Shown here: one piece after another, positions 30,411-42,283 of the stretch
Layout of the letters: every line of letters starts with the position of its first letter
Numbering within the stretch: the first letter of the stretch is position 1
NCBI GenBank assembly: GCA_019137255.1
Contig: WPDH01000137.1
Span: 186,001 to 250,000, forward strand
Source: Corinectria fuckeliana
Taxonomy: Eukaryota; Ascomycota; Sordariomycetes; Hypocreales; Nectriaceae
Direction: 5' to 3'
DNA: 64,000 nucleotides
Position numbers and translations under genes: made by a program
The notes under the pieces: generated by a model
What the model saw: only the letters and a program-made list of their open reading frames with translations
Told to the model about the DNA's origin: nothing
Databases searched by the model: none

Positions 30411-32410
30411 TTAAAAAGCAATAGGCTTACTGAGCGTAAGCGTTACGGGTGCTCCGCTTCGAGTAACCCACTGAATTGGCGGCTCGGTGCCCACCTGGTC
30501 CACGGCCACCGAACCCTGCGAAATGACAGAACCAGAGGGGATAGTGACTGGGATCGGGACGCTGCACGAGTTGCTCGTGGCGGTGACTGTTATCGACTTG
30601 ATAGATAAACCGTTGTCACAAAAGGCATAAGACAGCTTGGGCTTGCAGTCATCAAGGGCCTTCCGGTCCAGGAAGTATTGGGCAAAGTCGTCGTGCTTGA
30701 GGGACTGGATGGGCCAGTTGGTGAGGCGCAACATCCCCTGAACGATGGTTTCGGTCCACGACATGACAAGCGACATCTTGCCCGTTTGTGTGCCGATCGT
30801 GATGGTGTCCACATCGATCTGACGCATGTTGGCCTGGTGGAACATATAAGGGTCCGCCATTAATGAGAGAAGATAGCGGGTGTTGTCTGTCCGGGCTTGG
30901 TCCAACAGAGTAGTAAAGTTGCCAGAGCCAGCGGATGTAGCGATCCACTCCCTCGTTGTACACTCAGCCGTATCGCAGTTGTGTAGTCGTGGCAAATCGA
31001 GGGATTATGACAAGGCCGTCATACCCGTTTCTTGCCACTGTACTCATTCAGCGTGGCGCAGGTTTTCGACCAAGAGTATTCGACGAGGCTGTCCGGCCAG
31101 GGATTGATGCCAGATCCTGGTGGCTTGACAAACTCCAGGGGAGGAGTATCGGGAGGAGAGTCTTAATCCACAACAGATTCAGGGTTGCACAGACTGACAG
31201 CACCTTTCAAGGCAGTTGCAGCAATAAAGTCGCCATTGCCGTTATGAGCAAGCTCCAATCAGAAGTCAGAGCCGGCAGGAAGACGGGCGTTGAAGTTGTT
31301 GATGACGGCGGCAACGCTCTCGCTTGTGAAGCCGGTGGCGGTACCGAACTTGGCCATCTGGCGGGTGGTGTTTGTGTCGGTGATGGTCGCGGGGACATGG
31401 TAAAGGCCCTTGGTCGATAGTCCGGCGTTGCTACAGTCGGTCAGTGGGGTTCTAATATGCTAGGTGTATATTTCTGCACTCAGGTCTTGATGTTGGCCGT
31501 AGGGAAATCTGTGTTGTCTGAAATGCTGACGAGCTGGCCGACACCGTCGCCGCAGCATCCCGTACTGACAGCCGCAACCCCTACATATATGTCAGCGGCC
31601 AATGATCAGCACCGAGAACAACTCTTACCAAACTCAGGGCCGGGAAACTCGTTGATGCGCACCATGCGGATGTTGAAGCTCGTCTGGTATGCATAGAGAG
31701 CATCTCATTGGGCGTCAGTGACGGCGCTTCTCCAGCTGCCATCGTAATTGTACGAAACGGAGTCCATAACAATGATGCCCCTATAACGGCCTCGAGTTGC
31801 GGAAGAGTTCAACACAGGCAGGTCGATGCCGGCCTGAGAAGCGACAAGATTATCATAGGGAATCCCATATGCCAGCAGACCCAGACTACCTGAAGAAGCT
31901 AGGTAGTCGTCTGATGCGATGATGAGGATTGTACTGTCAATAGTGGTGGTAGACGCAGTGCTAGAAGTGGCGGAGGAGCTAGTAGTGATCGAGCTACTTG
32001 AAGATGAGATGGAGTTGCTAGTGCTGTAGAAGGCTTGTATTGTTGAGGTGGCTGTTGATGTACCAATCGAAGAGCTGGTCGAGGTTGTTGAGGTGATAGT
32101 CGAGGAGTCGACGACGGAGATGCTGTCGATCTGAGCCCTCGCTAGACCACCGTTGCGACAGTAGAGAACCGCCTGCACAGATGAAATGCTGCCACGGACG
32201 GTAACAGAGCTGGAGAACGACAGCTAGACGAGAGGTGTAGTGCTGGAGGCTACCTGAGAGAAGAACGGGGTGCTTCCAACAAGATTGAGTCCCATGTACG
32301 CCTAGATCTGGCAGGCATTGGATTTGGTGCTGGAGACTCCGATTGAGTCTCTGGCAGATGGAGGTCAGTTCAAACGAGGGAACAAAGAACAAGCATAAAG
32401 AGGGAAACGA
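30411..32410 (-). pseudogene. Degraded Agd3-like polysaccharide deacetylase
   Basis: The order of segments on the reverse strand matches Agd3-type proteins (secreted deacetylase of galactosaminogalactan, CE18 with a CBM87 module). First comes an N-terminal lectin-like part (AYMGLNLVGSTPFFSQ, SSVQAVLYCRNGG) interrupted by two TAGs where CAG is likely. Then a Ser/Thr linker, TILIIASDDYLASSGSLGLL and GIIVMDSVSYNYDGSW, followed by GLSTKGLYHVPATITDTNTT, then a jump and TGA at 31259, HNGNGDF, and the C-terminal block EWIATSAGSG to MFHQANMRQIDVD. The parts that carry the catalytic and metal-binding Asp and His residues are missing at two deletions. The last frame (194 codons) stays open to 30411. 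It cannot encode an active deacetylase. The family call rests on the remembered segment order. Confidence 0.75.
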
Positions 32411-34233
32411 GGGACGGGGCGCACCCTTCCAATATGATGGGCTGTATCACTACTGAAGCTTGAAAAAACTAGATTGCCAGGCTACCAAGCTAATTGTTGA
32501 CGGACTGAGAGCCTCTGGTCAGACTTGCTCTTGGCACGCAAAGCCAGCATCCAGAGCGGTCCACGTCCCATCCAACGTGCACACCGAGACGGTCTTAGTG
32601 GCAAGCCTCAGCACCCAATGACGGGTTCCCCAGCTCGGCCCACGCCAACAACTGGCGCTTATGGGCGCCATCTGGTCTTCCAGATCCTCCCCCCCTTGTC
32701 CCCTGCATGGCCGTCTTCCCGCAAGCGACTTAGCCTGCATCATGTCTAAATCAAGCGCCCGGCTGTTGAAGAAGGCGCATCTAGTACTGCGGTGAGGCGC
32801 CCGCCCACCGTCGCTTTCAGCTGGGCCTGTCGGCGGCTTTCCCGGTGTAGGTAGGGTGGCGATGCAGCGATCGAGACTACGGAGACTTGTGGCAGCAGCT
32901 AGCTTTTGGGGCTAGGCCGCTAGTCAGGGGGGACGTCGGCTTTTGCTCTTCCCGACTGTGATGAGATGAGAGGCTTGAGAGTGGGAAGGGAGCGAGACTA
33001 TAAGGCGTCAAGCGCTGGGTAACCCTCCGAGTTATTTCGGGGTATTTGTCACGAGTTGTAGACGCAAAGCAAGCACTTCTTGGATTCTTACATAGCGTGT
33101 TCCTATAGTTCAACTACAAGAGACATCTTTTCAGTATCCCCGTTTTTGTCCGTCTGATACTGAAAGCGATGTTATTAAACCACATTATCGACTTTTGCCA
33201 ACGTGTTAGCTTTGTGGGATATCGTTTCAGCGTGGTCATATCAGGCTGGAGATCGTGGTACGCCAAGGCCCCGATTCCGTAGCAGAATGTTTAGGCTGCC
33301 CCATCTCGCTCTCAGTGTTCGCTCATATATTACGTAACAGATTCTGCTTCTTTTCTTAGAAAACTATGGTTTGCAGGCCATCTGCGGCATTGGCTTTCCA
33401 AACTGCTTTTTCTGCACTACCGCAAACCACCCAACCTCTACCTGGCCAAGTCCATCATTCTCTTCAACGATATCTATACGAAGGAGAGTAATTATGCGAG
33501 TCAAGTCATCTATTAGCACGATCGTCTCACTGAGCCAGTCAAGGTCTAGTAAGCTAAATAAATACTCAACGTTTACCCTTTACATAATGAGGGATTTGTT
33601 TGTGGCTTTAAAGCTCTTGTCAGTTCACAACAAAGTGCAAAATGAATCTAGGCATGGCCATCCAAGGCAAGCTTGACAAGGCATAAGAGCAGTAAAAGCA
33701 AACGAGCTTCTCTTTTCTCTCCAATCCTCTACCTTCCTGTCTAAGAGATGAACTAGACCATATTCAAGGCACAGACTGTCTAGCATGTCTCAGGATAGAA
33801 AGTTGCATGTCTTGCCAATATCATAAACTCTTATTATTATCGGAATGCGAGTTTTGTAGAAGATGGTCCGATATTGTGTTAGAATAGGCCTCGGCAATGG
33901 CCACACACTATGGAACAGCTGCATACCGCTAGGCTGCTTTCTTCGATGATGTGCTCGCATCTTGCCGCAACCAACAGCGGTATCGGTAATCACATCAGCA
34001 ACCAGCCAAGGCACACCTCGAATAGAATAGACTTGGCGAAGTTGATCGCATTAGTAATTGCTTGTTAGATTAGTAACGTAAGAAATAGCATCCCCTCGAA
34101 GAATGGGTCGACATATCAGGTATCTCCCAAAGGCTTTGTAATCAGCAACCATGCCATACTTAAACATCCACGTTCCGCGTCTTGCTGGCCTCCGTAATTA
34201 ACCAGACAGTCCTCTGAGCACTAGATCACCACC
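32411..34233. other. Long region without a recognised gene
   Basis: The first 100 bases probably held the signal peptide and promoter of the Agd3-like gene. Beyond that I find only short frames. The reverse frame 33790-34014 is open for 74 codons without a motif. The stretch just before 34234 is the promoter and leader of the flavin oxidoreductase. Confidence 0.45.
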
Positions 34234-35469
34234 ATGGCAAGGGAAACAATCGACAACGTCGCTGCTAAGGGCATTTCCTACTACACTCCAGCTCAGGAGC
34301 CTCCGGCAGGCTCACAGCTCAGCGGATCAACCAAACTATTCAACCCTCTCACCATCCGCGGCGTAACCTTTCAGAACCGCCTGTTCCTTTCCCCCCTCTG
34401 CCAGTACTCAGCCAAGGACGGCTACGCCACTGATTGGCACCTCACGCACCTGGGCGGCATCATCCAGCGTGGCCCTGGGCTAGCAATCATGGAGTCTACC
34501 GCCGTGCAGCGCTGGGGCCGCATCACGCCGCAGGACCTTGGTCTCTGGGAGGATGGTCAGATCGAGCCGTTGAGGCGCATCACCGAGTTTGCACACGGCC
34601 AGAACCAGAAGATTGCCATCCAGTTGGCACACGCAGGGCGCAAGGCTAGCTGCGTTTCCCCGTGGTTGAGTGTCAACGCGGTGGCTGTTGAAGAGGTGGG
34701 TGGGTGGCCGGATGAGATCGTTGCCCCATCGGCAATCCCTCAAGAAGGAAACATCAATCCAGTTCCCAAAGCTCTGACTGTAGAGGACATTGGAGCATTG
34801 GAGACGGCCTTTGCGGACGCTGCTGAAAGGGCAGTCAATGCCGGCTTCGATGCTATAGAGATTCATTCTGCCCACGGATATCTGTTGCATCAGTTCTTGA
34901 GTCCGGTAAGCAACCAGAGAACGGACGCCTATGGCGGTAGCTTCGGAAACAGGATCAGACTACTCCTAGAAGTCGTGGAACATGTTCGGGCAGTGATCCC
35001 TGACAAAGTGCCTCTATTCGTCCGGGTCAGCGCCACTGATTGGTTCGAGTTCGACTCTAGCTTGAAGAATGAGTTTCCGGAGAGCTGGACGGTTGCTCAG
35101 TCGACTCAGCTCGCCTCGCTGTTAGCCGACCGGGGCGTTGACTTGGTGGACGTCAGCTCAGGCGGCATCCACGCCAAGTCCGCAATAGCAATCAGGCCGG
35201 GAGCTGGCTACCAGGTGCATCTGGCCCAAGAAATCAAGAAGGCCGTGGGCGACAAGCTGCTTGTGTCGGCTGTTGGTGGAATCAAGACGGGGGCTCTGGC
35301 CGAGGAGGTGGTTCAATCCGGTATTGATGCAGTCATGGCTGGGCGTTGGTTCCAGCAGAACCCTGGCTTGGTTGGCGCGTTTGCGAACGAGCTGGGCGTG
35401 AAGGTGAAGATGGCGAACCAGATCGACTGGTGTTTCAAGGGACGTGGAAGCGGCGGAAAGAAGAGCTAG
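34234..35469 (+). CDS. NADH:flavin oxidoreductase, old yellow enzyme family (YqjM-like)
   Basis: A single exon encodes 411 residues; the ATG has an excellent context (CACCATGG). The FMN barrel starts LFNPLTIRGVTFQNRLFLSPLCQYSA, followed by DWHLTHLGGIIQRGPGL, AIQLAHAGRKAS, EIHSAHGYLLHQFLSP and SNQRTDAYGGSFGNR, all family signatures. The short SPLCQYSAKDG motif, with Cys near the flavin, marks the YqjM-like class III group. Such enzymes use NADPH to reduce the C=C bond of enones and related electrophiles. The C-terminal part keeps VSAVGGIKTG and AGRWFQQNPGL phosphate-binding blocks. There is no signal peptide. It has no obvious partner gene, so stress detoxification or a lost cluster are both possible. 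Confidence 0.94.
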   Translation: MARETIDNVAAKGISYYTPAQEPPAGSQLSGSTKLFNPLTIRGVTFQNRLFLSPLCQYSAKDGYATDWHLTHLGGIIQRGPGLAIMESTAVQRWGRITPQDLGLWEDGQIEPLRRITEFAHGQNQKIAIQLAHAGRKASCVSPWLSVNAVAVEEVGGWPDEIVAPSAIPQEGNINPVPKALTVEDIGALETAFADAAERAVNAGFDAIEIHSAHGYLLHQFLSPVSNQRTDAYGGSFGNRIRLLLEVVEHVRAVIPDKVPLFVRVSATDWFEFDSSLKNEFPESWTVAQSTQLASLLADRGVDLVDVSSGGIHAKSAIAIRPGAGYQVHLAQEIKKAVGDKLLVSAVGGIKTGALAEEVVQSGIDAVMAGRWFQQNPGLVGAFANELGVKVKMANQIDWCFKGRGSGGKKS

Positions 35470-35879
35470 TGATTAATGGTTGATATTGGGGAAAAGTGCT
35501 TCTGGGAGGACTGAAGTTAAGGCAGAATCGCGTCATATATCAAGTAACACCCCCACCAGATCGAGTCTCTAGACTACTAATGATCTGACTACGTCTTAAA
35601 CGTGATATAGAAGCCACCTGCCTTGCATTAATTGGTGTTGATAATAATTAGCTAGGCATACCGTATACTAGTTCTCGGTATTTCAGTGCGAATGTCAAGG
35701 AAAACTACTCGTTACTCGTTGCGACAAGTGGAGTAGTAGCCACGAGACTCTCAGTCTTGGGTGCAGGCAGATTTCGGTACCAAATATGGATGTACCAGTT
35801 TGTCTGAATGTTACCTGTAAGCAACGAAGGCTGTTCTTGGACTTAACATGGCGTCGTCACGCCAACTGAAGGCACCAGC
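35470..35879. other. Intergenic region
   Basis: There is no gene-like frame. If the CBM6 fragment downstream once belonged to a larger enzyme, its catalytic part should lie here, but I see no trace of one. Confidence 0.45.
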
Positions 35880-36182
35880 TTGACAACCCACCTGGGCATC
35901 GTTGACTTTGACGATGCCTCGTACTTCTCCTACTACAACAGCGCTCTTCCCAGGTGTGACGCCACGTCTTTCAGCGATCGCGTCTGCTCTTCAATCCGCA
36001 GAGACGACATTGAGCTACGCCTACGCAGCGTGACTGGCACGCTCATTGGCACTTGTGCTCTCAACGGTATTGGAGGCCAGCAGATATGGTGTACCGTGAC
36101 ATGCGGCATCTGCGGTGTTACAGGGACTCACAATCTATTCTTCAACTTCACTGGCACCGGCTATGAGAATAGCTTCCTATAG
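35880..36182 (+). pseudogene. Orphan CBM6 carbohydrate-binding module
   Basis: The frame of 100 codons reads as a family 6 carbohydrate-binding module: LGIVDFDDASYFSYYN, then SFSDRVCSS, IELRLRSVTGTLIGTCAL and GVTGTHNLFFNF. This is the characteristic beta-sandwich pattern usually found at the end of secreted GH43, GH16 or lyase enzymes. The usual last strand with aromatic residues (FNFNWW-like) is missing, no signal peptide precedes it, and the part normally rich in Gly-Thr carries odd Cys and Arg residues. It is most likely the left-over tail of a deleted enzyme. A short expressed protein cannot be excluded. Confidence 0.65.
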
Positions 36183-36282
36183 CACTTTTCACATAGATAC
36201 CTAGGCTAATGATTGTCGAGAAAGTAACAAGCGTGACACCACATACAGTGTCATCAAAAAACTGCACATCTCCATACAGCCA

Positions 36283-37653
36283 TCAGAGTGTTGCGTCCAC
36301 CATCGGAATTAGTGACTGCTCAACCCAATCGTTGTTCCTCCAGTCTGACCAGTCATGAGTTAACATTCCCCAACTCTCATCAAAGTCTTGACCTCCATTC
36401 CTTATATAGTAGCTTCCTACGATGACCCAGATCATCCACCCAGCACTGTGTTCGGGGAGAAAGTCAGCCAGACAAGTCGCGTAGACGCCCTTCCACGCAT
36501 CGTTCTCCATATTGAATCCCCACTCCGTCATCAGCACGGGGAAGACATTCTTGGTGGCAGGGTCAGACGAGTTCATAGCCTGGAACCCCTTGTCGAGCAA
36601 GTCCGCCGTCAGCGAATCGCAGCTGGTGGAGGAGCTTGCGTAGCTGTGTAGCTCTAGGACGATCTTGTCGCTGTATCCGGAGAAGTCGTCACGGTTAAAG
36701 ACACCCGTGCCAGGGGTGAGTGCAGTGCCCTGTACGACGGGACTGATGTACGTGTCGTAGCTGAGGCCAGACAGAAAGATGAGCGGATTTGGGTTGGCGT
36801 CGTTGATAGCAGCTGTGCCCTGCTTGATGTACTTGTACCAGGTCTCCCAGTTGTAAGGCTCGGCGGAATCCGATTCGCTCCCGGTTGGGTTTCGTAGCTC
36901 ATTGCGGAGCGACATGGACACCAAGTTTGACCACGATTTTCCCTGAGGGCGTTAGCAGTGGCGCTGAACTTGATGGGGACTTTCTCTTACGTGGTTTGCC
37001 ATGTATGCAAGACCCCTGAGCCAGTTATCGATGTTGAAATACTGATCACCAAACCAAGCGTTGCCATCAGACTCGCCACAGCACCAACTACCCCTGGAGA
37101 TGTGGTTGTCAAGATGGACATAGATTTCTTGCTTTGCGCACTCGGCCGCCACAGCATCGTAGACCTACCCAGTTAGCACGTTGCGTGGATGTAAGAAGGC
37201 ATTCCTCACTTCAAGTCTCGTCGTATCGGCCGTGAAAGACGGGTTGTTTGCCAGCACCTTATTCAACACGGTTGTACCGTTGGTATCCCCAAGTCCTGCA
37301 GTGAAGGCTGTCTTCAACGAGATATCGGTTCCGTCATTCTCGTAGATCTGGTCAATCATTTGGATAGCATACGTGAGTCGAATCACGTTCATGCCGACGC
37401 TCTTGATGTCGGAGACAATTTTGGAGATGGACTGGTACTGCAGACCCTCGGGAACCATGACCTCGCCGTGTCCCGGCCAGTTTGTGCCAGCATACTTGAC
37501 TGTGTTGCCGGATGCATCAACCATTCGATTGTCGATGCTCAAGAACGGTCCATTTGGCCATGAGGCTCGCTTGGCAACCTCGCCGGCTGGCAGCGCAGAG
37601 CCAGATGCCGTGAAGCAAGCCGCAATGGCAAGGTAAGGGAGAAAAGATTTCAT
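36283..37653 (-). CDS. Secreted GH5 endoglucanase-like glycoside hydrolase
   Basis: Three exons (37653-37210, 37164-36991, 36942-36283) give 425 codons with short 45 and 48 bp introns. A signal peptide (MKSFLPYLAIAACFTASGSA) is followed by a Lys-Arg pair at about 28-29 that could be a Kex2 site. The GH5 barrel shows IKSVGMNVIRLTYA, VHLDNHIS, LRNELR with acid/base Glu221 and LMTEWGF with nucleophile Glu346, so both catalytic residues are present. Such enzymes cleave beta-1,4-glucans or related polysaccharides outside the cell. No cellulose-binding module is attached. The neighbouring CBM6 fragment is on the other strand. The call of GH5 is firm; the exact substrate is not. Confidence 0.92.
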
Positions 37654-37742
37654 GTCGGTCTATATCAGCGAAGCTGTAGGCGACGGTTAAATGTTCTGAG
37701 CAAGAGCGTCTGAGTCTATGGGCCATCGCGGATTTTTGAACC

Positions 37743-37748
37743 TTTATA
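37743..37748 (-). promoter_or_regulatory. TATA box of the GH5 gene
   Basis: TATAAA on the minus strand lies 90 bases before the ATG at 37653, a normal core promoter distance. Confidence 0.55.
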
Positions 37749-39892
37749 GATATACTATGCAGTCGTACGTTACTATGCGAAACAGAAACAACCGGCAGTT
37801 GCTTGTCTTGGTTCCACACCGGCTCCGTTTCCCCCGAGGGGAGGGGAAAGGGGGTCTTGGTGACCATCCGGAGCTGCGGAGCGATACCTTCCGATTAACA
37901 AGAGATACAATTGACGCAACCGAGGCTCGTGTTTTCTGGTACCAACTAGGATCACTGCAGGGAGGTTATTGGCGCGCATTCCACTCAAGTTGATCCATTG
38001 CCGGACCCATGTCTCCCCGCACACAGAATGGTCAAGTGATCGGCCAATTGCCCAGACAACTTACGAGACGCGGCCTAATGTGGTCTTGAGCCGTTACATC
38101 GGTCGTCATCAACTTCGTAATTAAACTTCTGCAGGTAGCACCACTCTATACTAAGAATAGGACGTTGCGGCTCCGGGGACCGGCACTGAGACGTCTCGGG
38201 TACAGTGAAGGGCTAAAGAGACAAACATGGCTTTTTGGAGTTCCTGCCGTGGACTGAATGTATCCTCTTGTAGATAGTAGACTGATCCGGACTGCTCACG
38301 TACTGGCCCCGAGGCACTTATCGGAAATCCCTTTCATTAACGCAAGGTGGATGGCATTGCCTTACAAAGCAATGGGCCGTTTGTAGTGACAACAACGTGC
38401 TGTGTAACCAGATGGTGATACCCCGTAAAAGTATTCGGACCAATTCCGCATAGTCGCTATCACATTTACGGCTCAAAGTAGTAGTAGTGCAGGACCGGTT
38501 TCTTCGGATCCAGGAACGCTGAGGACTTATGGTGCAAGTAATTGTCAGCCGTGTTCAGATGGAACTAGTACGGCTTGTAGTCACAATGATGTGACAGCGC
38601 ATGGTAAATGTAGCTGTGGATCCAAATAAAAGTACAACGCAACCTGTTCAGTACTTCAAGCAAATTCCAATGTAATACAAGAGTCTAGAATAAGGAAGTA
38701 CAGGAGCTGAGATTATGGTCTTGGACGAGGAAATACAGCATCGTCCAGACTTCTTCGGTACATACTGCAGTCTTCCGTTTGCTGCTGTCGGTAAGGCGAT
38801 GGACCGGATCCTTGTCGGCGGCCCTGGTCTCATCCCCGGCGGCAATGAGACATTCGGCGTCGTAACGAAGCGGTATCTTCAGTTTTTTCTTATCTTGCGC
38901 CAAAGTCTACTCATCTCGGATCAATTGATGAATCAAATCAACGTGTCAAGCAATTAGGAGCGTCATGTGCCTTCTCGCTGTGTAGAAATACTGTTGCTGT
39001 GAGCCGCAAGCCAGGAGAGCCATATTTCCTTTCATGCGAAGATATCACTCCTACTCTACCCTCCTAGTGCAAGCATGCATTGACGGATTTCCCTTGAGAA
39101 GTTTGCATGATACAGTCTTCACGTAGACTAAACCACGGTTCGATGCAATGCAGTCTGGCCATAATGATCCAGCAAAGGCGTCGCGCATAGAGGGTCCTTC
39201 AGCATCGCAGCAACGTGCAGTAGTGGCCGAGCTAGTTGGAAGTGGAAGCCAACCGGCAGTTAACATTCGCTTCTAACTGTGAGAGCACCCGAAGCCATAT
39301 TCTATTCATCTTCAGATGATCTCTACCCCGAGGAAGCGCTCGGCTACATTTTGCATTCTCCTTACATTAGAAACGGCCACATCAACGATACCCTCAACAA
39401 GCAGCAGGATGCACTCATTCCAGGTTCTTAATACCGGCTTGATGATCATGGCTTAGGCAGACAAGAAGTAGGAATGACGTCTGGGGAGACTAGTATTCAA
39501 AGATGCAGTAAGAAATCATATGCGATGATAAAAGAAAAGCATAAGAACGGAACACATAATAATACCAGTCCCGCGGTCCTAGAAGATGGTGTCGATGTTT
39601 TCGGAGGCGTGAGAGTTGTCTGGTCCCACAGTCCCAGATCAGCCTTCCGTGTGTTGTTCTCGTCAGTCAAAAGCTGTCGCAACGAGCAGTGGAATGCTCA
39701 ACTTACGCGAGTGCGACGCTTAGAAGGCGAGGAACCGGGGAGACGCTTGCGGCCGGCCGCTCACTCGAGTTAGCACCCTGCGCCCTGGCAATTGCACTAC
39801 TCGAAAGCTGCTTTCCAGAGCATATTAACCATCGTGTTGCTGCTGTTGTTGCTGTTGTGGACGAAAAAGAAGAGGCAGCAGCGGCGAGCGGC

Positions 39893-39919
39893 GATGATGA
39901 CGATGATGATGATGATGAT
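39893..39919. repeat. GAT trinucleotide microsatellite
   Basis: About nine GAT/GAC units lie head to tail. A related CTG/TTG-rich run is found just before it, near 39836-39861. The open frame through it encodes a poly-Asp run, which is a result of the repeat. Confidence 0.75.
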
Positions 39920-40808
39920 AATGAAGGAAGTAACTTCCGCAATGGAAGTCGTAGCTGCAGCTGAAAAGCTTGTCAATAAGCTATTATTATGCGTTAAAAG
40001 AGGCCCACGGGTGGTTCAGTTAGCTTCAGTTGGAGAGCTTCCCGACAGAGCGGACGGATTGCCCTTATTTGTCACCATCCCACGGGCCATTTTATATATA
40101 TCGGGAGCGGTGACAAACCGGCAGGCCGAACAAGTCGCATCTACAAAGGCCTTGGAACCCGAGGCTGTGGGGCTGCTGACGAAGGCTGCGTTTACTAGAG
40201 TGGTGATAATGCGAAGCATAACTCCTGCTGTGATCCCTCGATCCAACTCCCCAATGAAGTGATCCAGTGATCCTCTCGTGATAGGGAGAAAAAGGGTGGG
40301 TACCATCACGAATCTGCTGGTTGTGACTGCCTGGTCTCAACCTGGGCCGTGACCATAAGCTAAGAAGGTTTTATGTAGGTTAGAAAAGTTAGATTGAACA
40401 GAAAAGGTATCGAGGTAAATAAGGTATAATATAAAGCTTAATGAAAATGAAGTTTTAATTAACAAGCTTTAGAATGTAAGAAAGAATATACAATAACACA
40501 CTTCATGTCTGCTCTGTGTTTCAGTGTCCGAAAAATGCCTTGATGGCTGCGCAGAACCGTGCAATCTACAGTGGTTAGTCAACAGATCAGTCGAAAGGTG
40601 AAGGACATACGCGACCCTCTTTCCCGGTCTTGTCATGATAATGGATGCATCGTTTCGATGCCCTGTATTGATTGCAGTAGAAAGCAACACATTAAGTTCC
40701 CTCATTAAGGGATTTAGTAGTCTATAGTTTAGAAGTTCGTGAGGGAGGCTGAGTTCCGGCCGTTTCCGGGGAAGCACCTAGATATAAGCAAGTGTTGAAG
40801 CTCTTGCC

Positions 40809-40821
40809 GGGGGGGGGGGGG
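40809..40821. repeat. Homopolymer of 13 G
   Basis: Thirteen consecutive G on the plus strand lie in otherwise mixed non-coding sequence. The length may be uncertain in the assembly, since such runs are error-prone to sequence. Confidence 0.85.
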
Positions 40822-41391
40822 TCTATGACGGATGGAGAGGGCAGTTATGAAGGAAGATTTTGGTGAAAAGCATACTTACAGTCTGATCACTTCTTGCAAC
40901 AGGTCCTCCATCACCAGGGGCCCCAAGTGAATGCCACATGCCCCAAACCACTCATTACTCTCTCCCAGTAGCGTAGTCCAGTCAGTATGCCTCCGCAATA
41001 GCCTTCGATCTCCAAACCGACTTGTCAGATTCAGCTGTTTTTGAGTAAAAGTACCTACAAAACCTTGCGTAGTAGTAAGTTTAGCACTCCACCAACCCCC
41101 CGTGGCTTTTATCCATTATTTATTTGATTTTTTTCCCCTTCAAGGTTTTCATGCGTTCGTTTTTCACCAGCATATAAAGCAGCCCCCTCCTCCGCCGCCT
41201 TGGCCCTCGTGTCGGTTCGATAAGCGATCCATGCCCCACTCGCCGTGGTGATTGTGGCAGTGATAGCAGCGGCGACAGCACCCGGCAGTTGAGCGGAACA
41301 TCTTCCCTCTTCCTGCCCCCTTCGTTCCACACATTCTCGTGCACCTCTGGCTTTCCTTCTCACTACACCAGGCACAGAAGTACCCGCGGCT

Positions 41392-42283
41392 ATGGAAGAA
41401 GCTCCACCGCGGACAGTTCGATTCTCCAATATCAAGAAGCTCTTCCACGATATCGACGAGGCCCCGAACGACGAAGTCTTGTGCGTCCAAGGTATGTTTA
41501 TTTAGATTGGGTAATGATATTACCGGTATGTGTGCTAACAAGCTTAGATGTTTCCCCTCCAGACTACGATAACATCATAGAAGCACGAGAACGCAAGGGC
41601 CGCAGATTTCGGCTGAGGCGCTTTATCGCGAAGGATAAACTCCTCATCGTCTTGAAACTTACCATTGTCCACGAACGCCTTCATCTTGCCGTCTACGAGG
41701 AGGTCTTCATGCAATCGCCGCCATGGGCCTGGGAGAGTCTTGGCAGTCTGTAGCTTGCACCACATTCCAAGAAGGTCGTCGCTCAGGCGGGGACGGTGGT
41801 GAGGGGGACTCCGCTGGCCGTCCACGCCGTCCACGCCCTCAACGTATTGGGGGTTGGCCCACACTCGTTATTGAGGCCGGTTACTCTCAGTCGCTGACAC
41901 AACTGAGACAAGACATGCGATGGTGGTTCAGTACATCCAACCACGATGTCAAGATCGTTCTTCTTGTCAGGATTGAGGTACGCCAGAGACTAATCTTGAT
42001 CGAAAAGTATCGTGAGCGACCGGCCCAGCCTCGCTCAGGGGCTACAACGACTCGAGCAGCTGCTGCCCTTGAGCCATACTGTGACCAAGCAATTACAATC
42101 TCCCCAATTGCTGGCACCCCGGACCTCCACAATCCAGCATCGCACAGTGTTACTAGAGGTGCACTGCGACTGGAATTCAACCAGCTCTTCCTCAGACGAC
42201 CAGGGCCCACAGAGGGCGACATCATTATTGGAATCCCATCTCTTCGGGGTATGGCGGCTGAGATATGGAGTATGGTGGTCTAG
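41392..42283 (+). pseudogene. Frameshifted member of a fungal family with possible PD-(D/E)XK-like core
   Basis: The first part, from ATG 41392, reads EAPPRTVRFSNIKKLFHDIDEAP, has an intron (donor 41492; acceptor 41547 or 41562) and continues DYDNIIEARERKGRRFRLRRF. Near 41715-41725 the sequence changes frame: upstream codons end in SPPWAW, while the other frame resumes MGLGESWQS and runs through PTLVIEAGYSQSLTQLRQDM, KIVLLVRI and VTRGALRLEFNQLFLRRPGP to a stop at 42283. I know both halves as one continuous protein in other filamentous fungi, where it is a multi-copy hypothetical family of about 270 residues. The central beta-Glu-beta pattern resembles a PD-(D/E)XK nuclease-type core, but this is inference. 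No splice pair repairs the frame, so either the gene is dead or there is a one-base sequence error. Confidence 0.65.

Larger units (their letters stand above)
37654..41391. other. Long gene-poor region
   Basis: Some 3.7 kb hold no gene I can support. Frames at 38685-38957, 39051-39266, 39474-39964 and 40016-40309 lack motifs and overlap others on the opposite strand. The reverse frame 40016-40309 is the best of them, 97 codons with a C-x2-C pair, but I do not recognise it. Microsatellites and a G-run lie at 39893-39919 and 40809-40821. The first 200 bases are the GH5 promoter. Confidence 0.45.

Noticed and set aside
40016..40309. Reverse frame of 97 codons with a C-x2-C pair
   Set aside because: It looks somewhat protein-like, but I could not link it to a family, no exon partner is visible and a plus frame of similar length overlaps it. 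I leave it uncalled.
41702..41752. Intron that would repair the frame of the nuclease-like gene
   Set aside because: A GT..AG pair exists here, but splicing it leaves the wrong frame for the conserved downstream part, so the frameshift stands.
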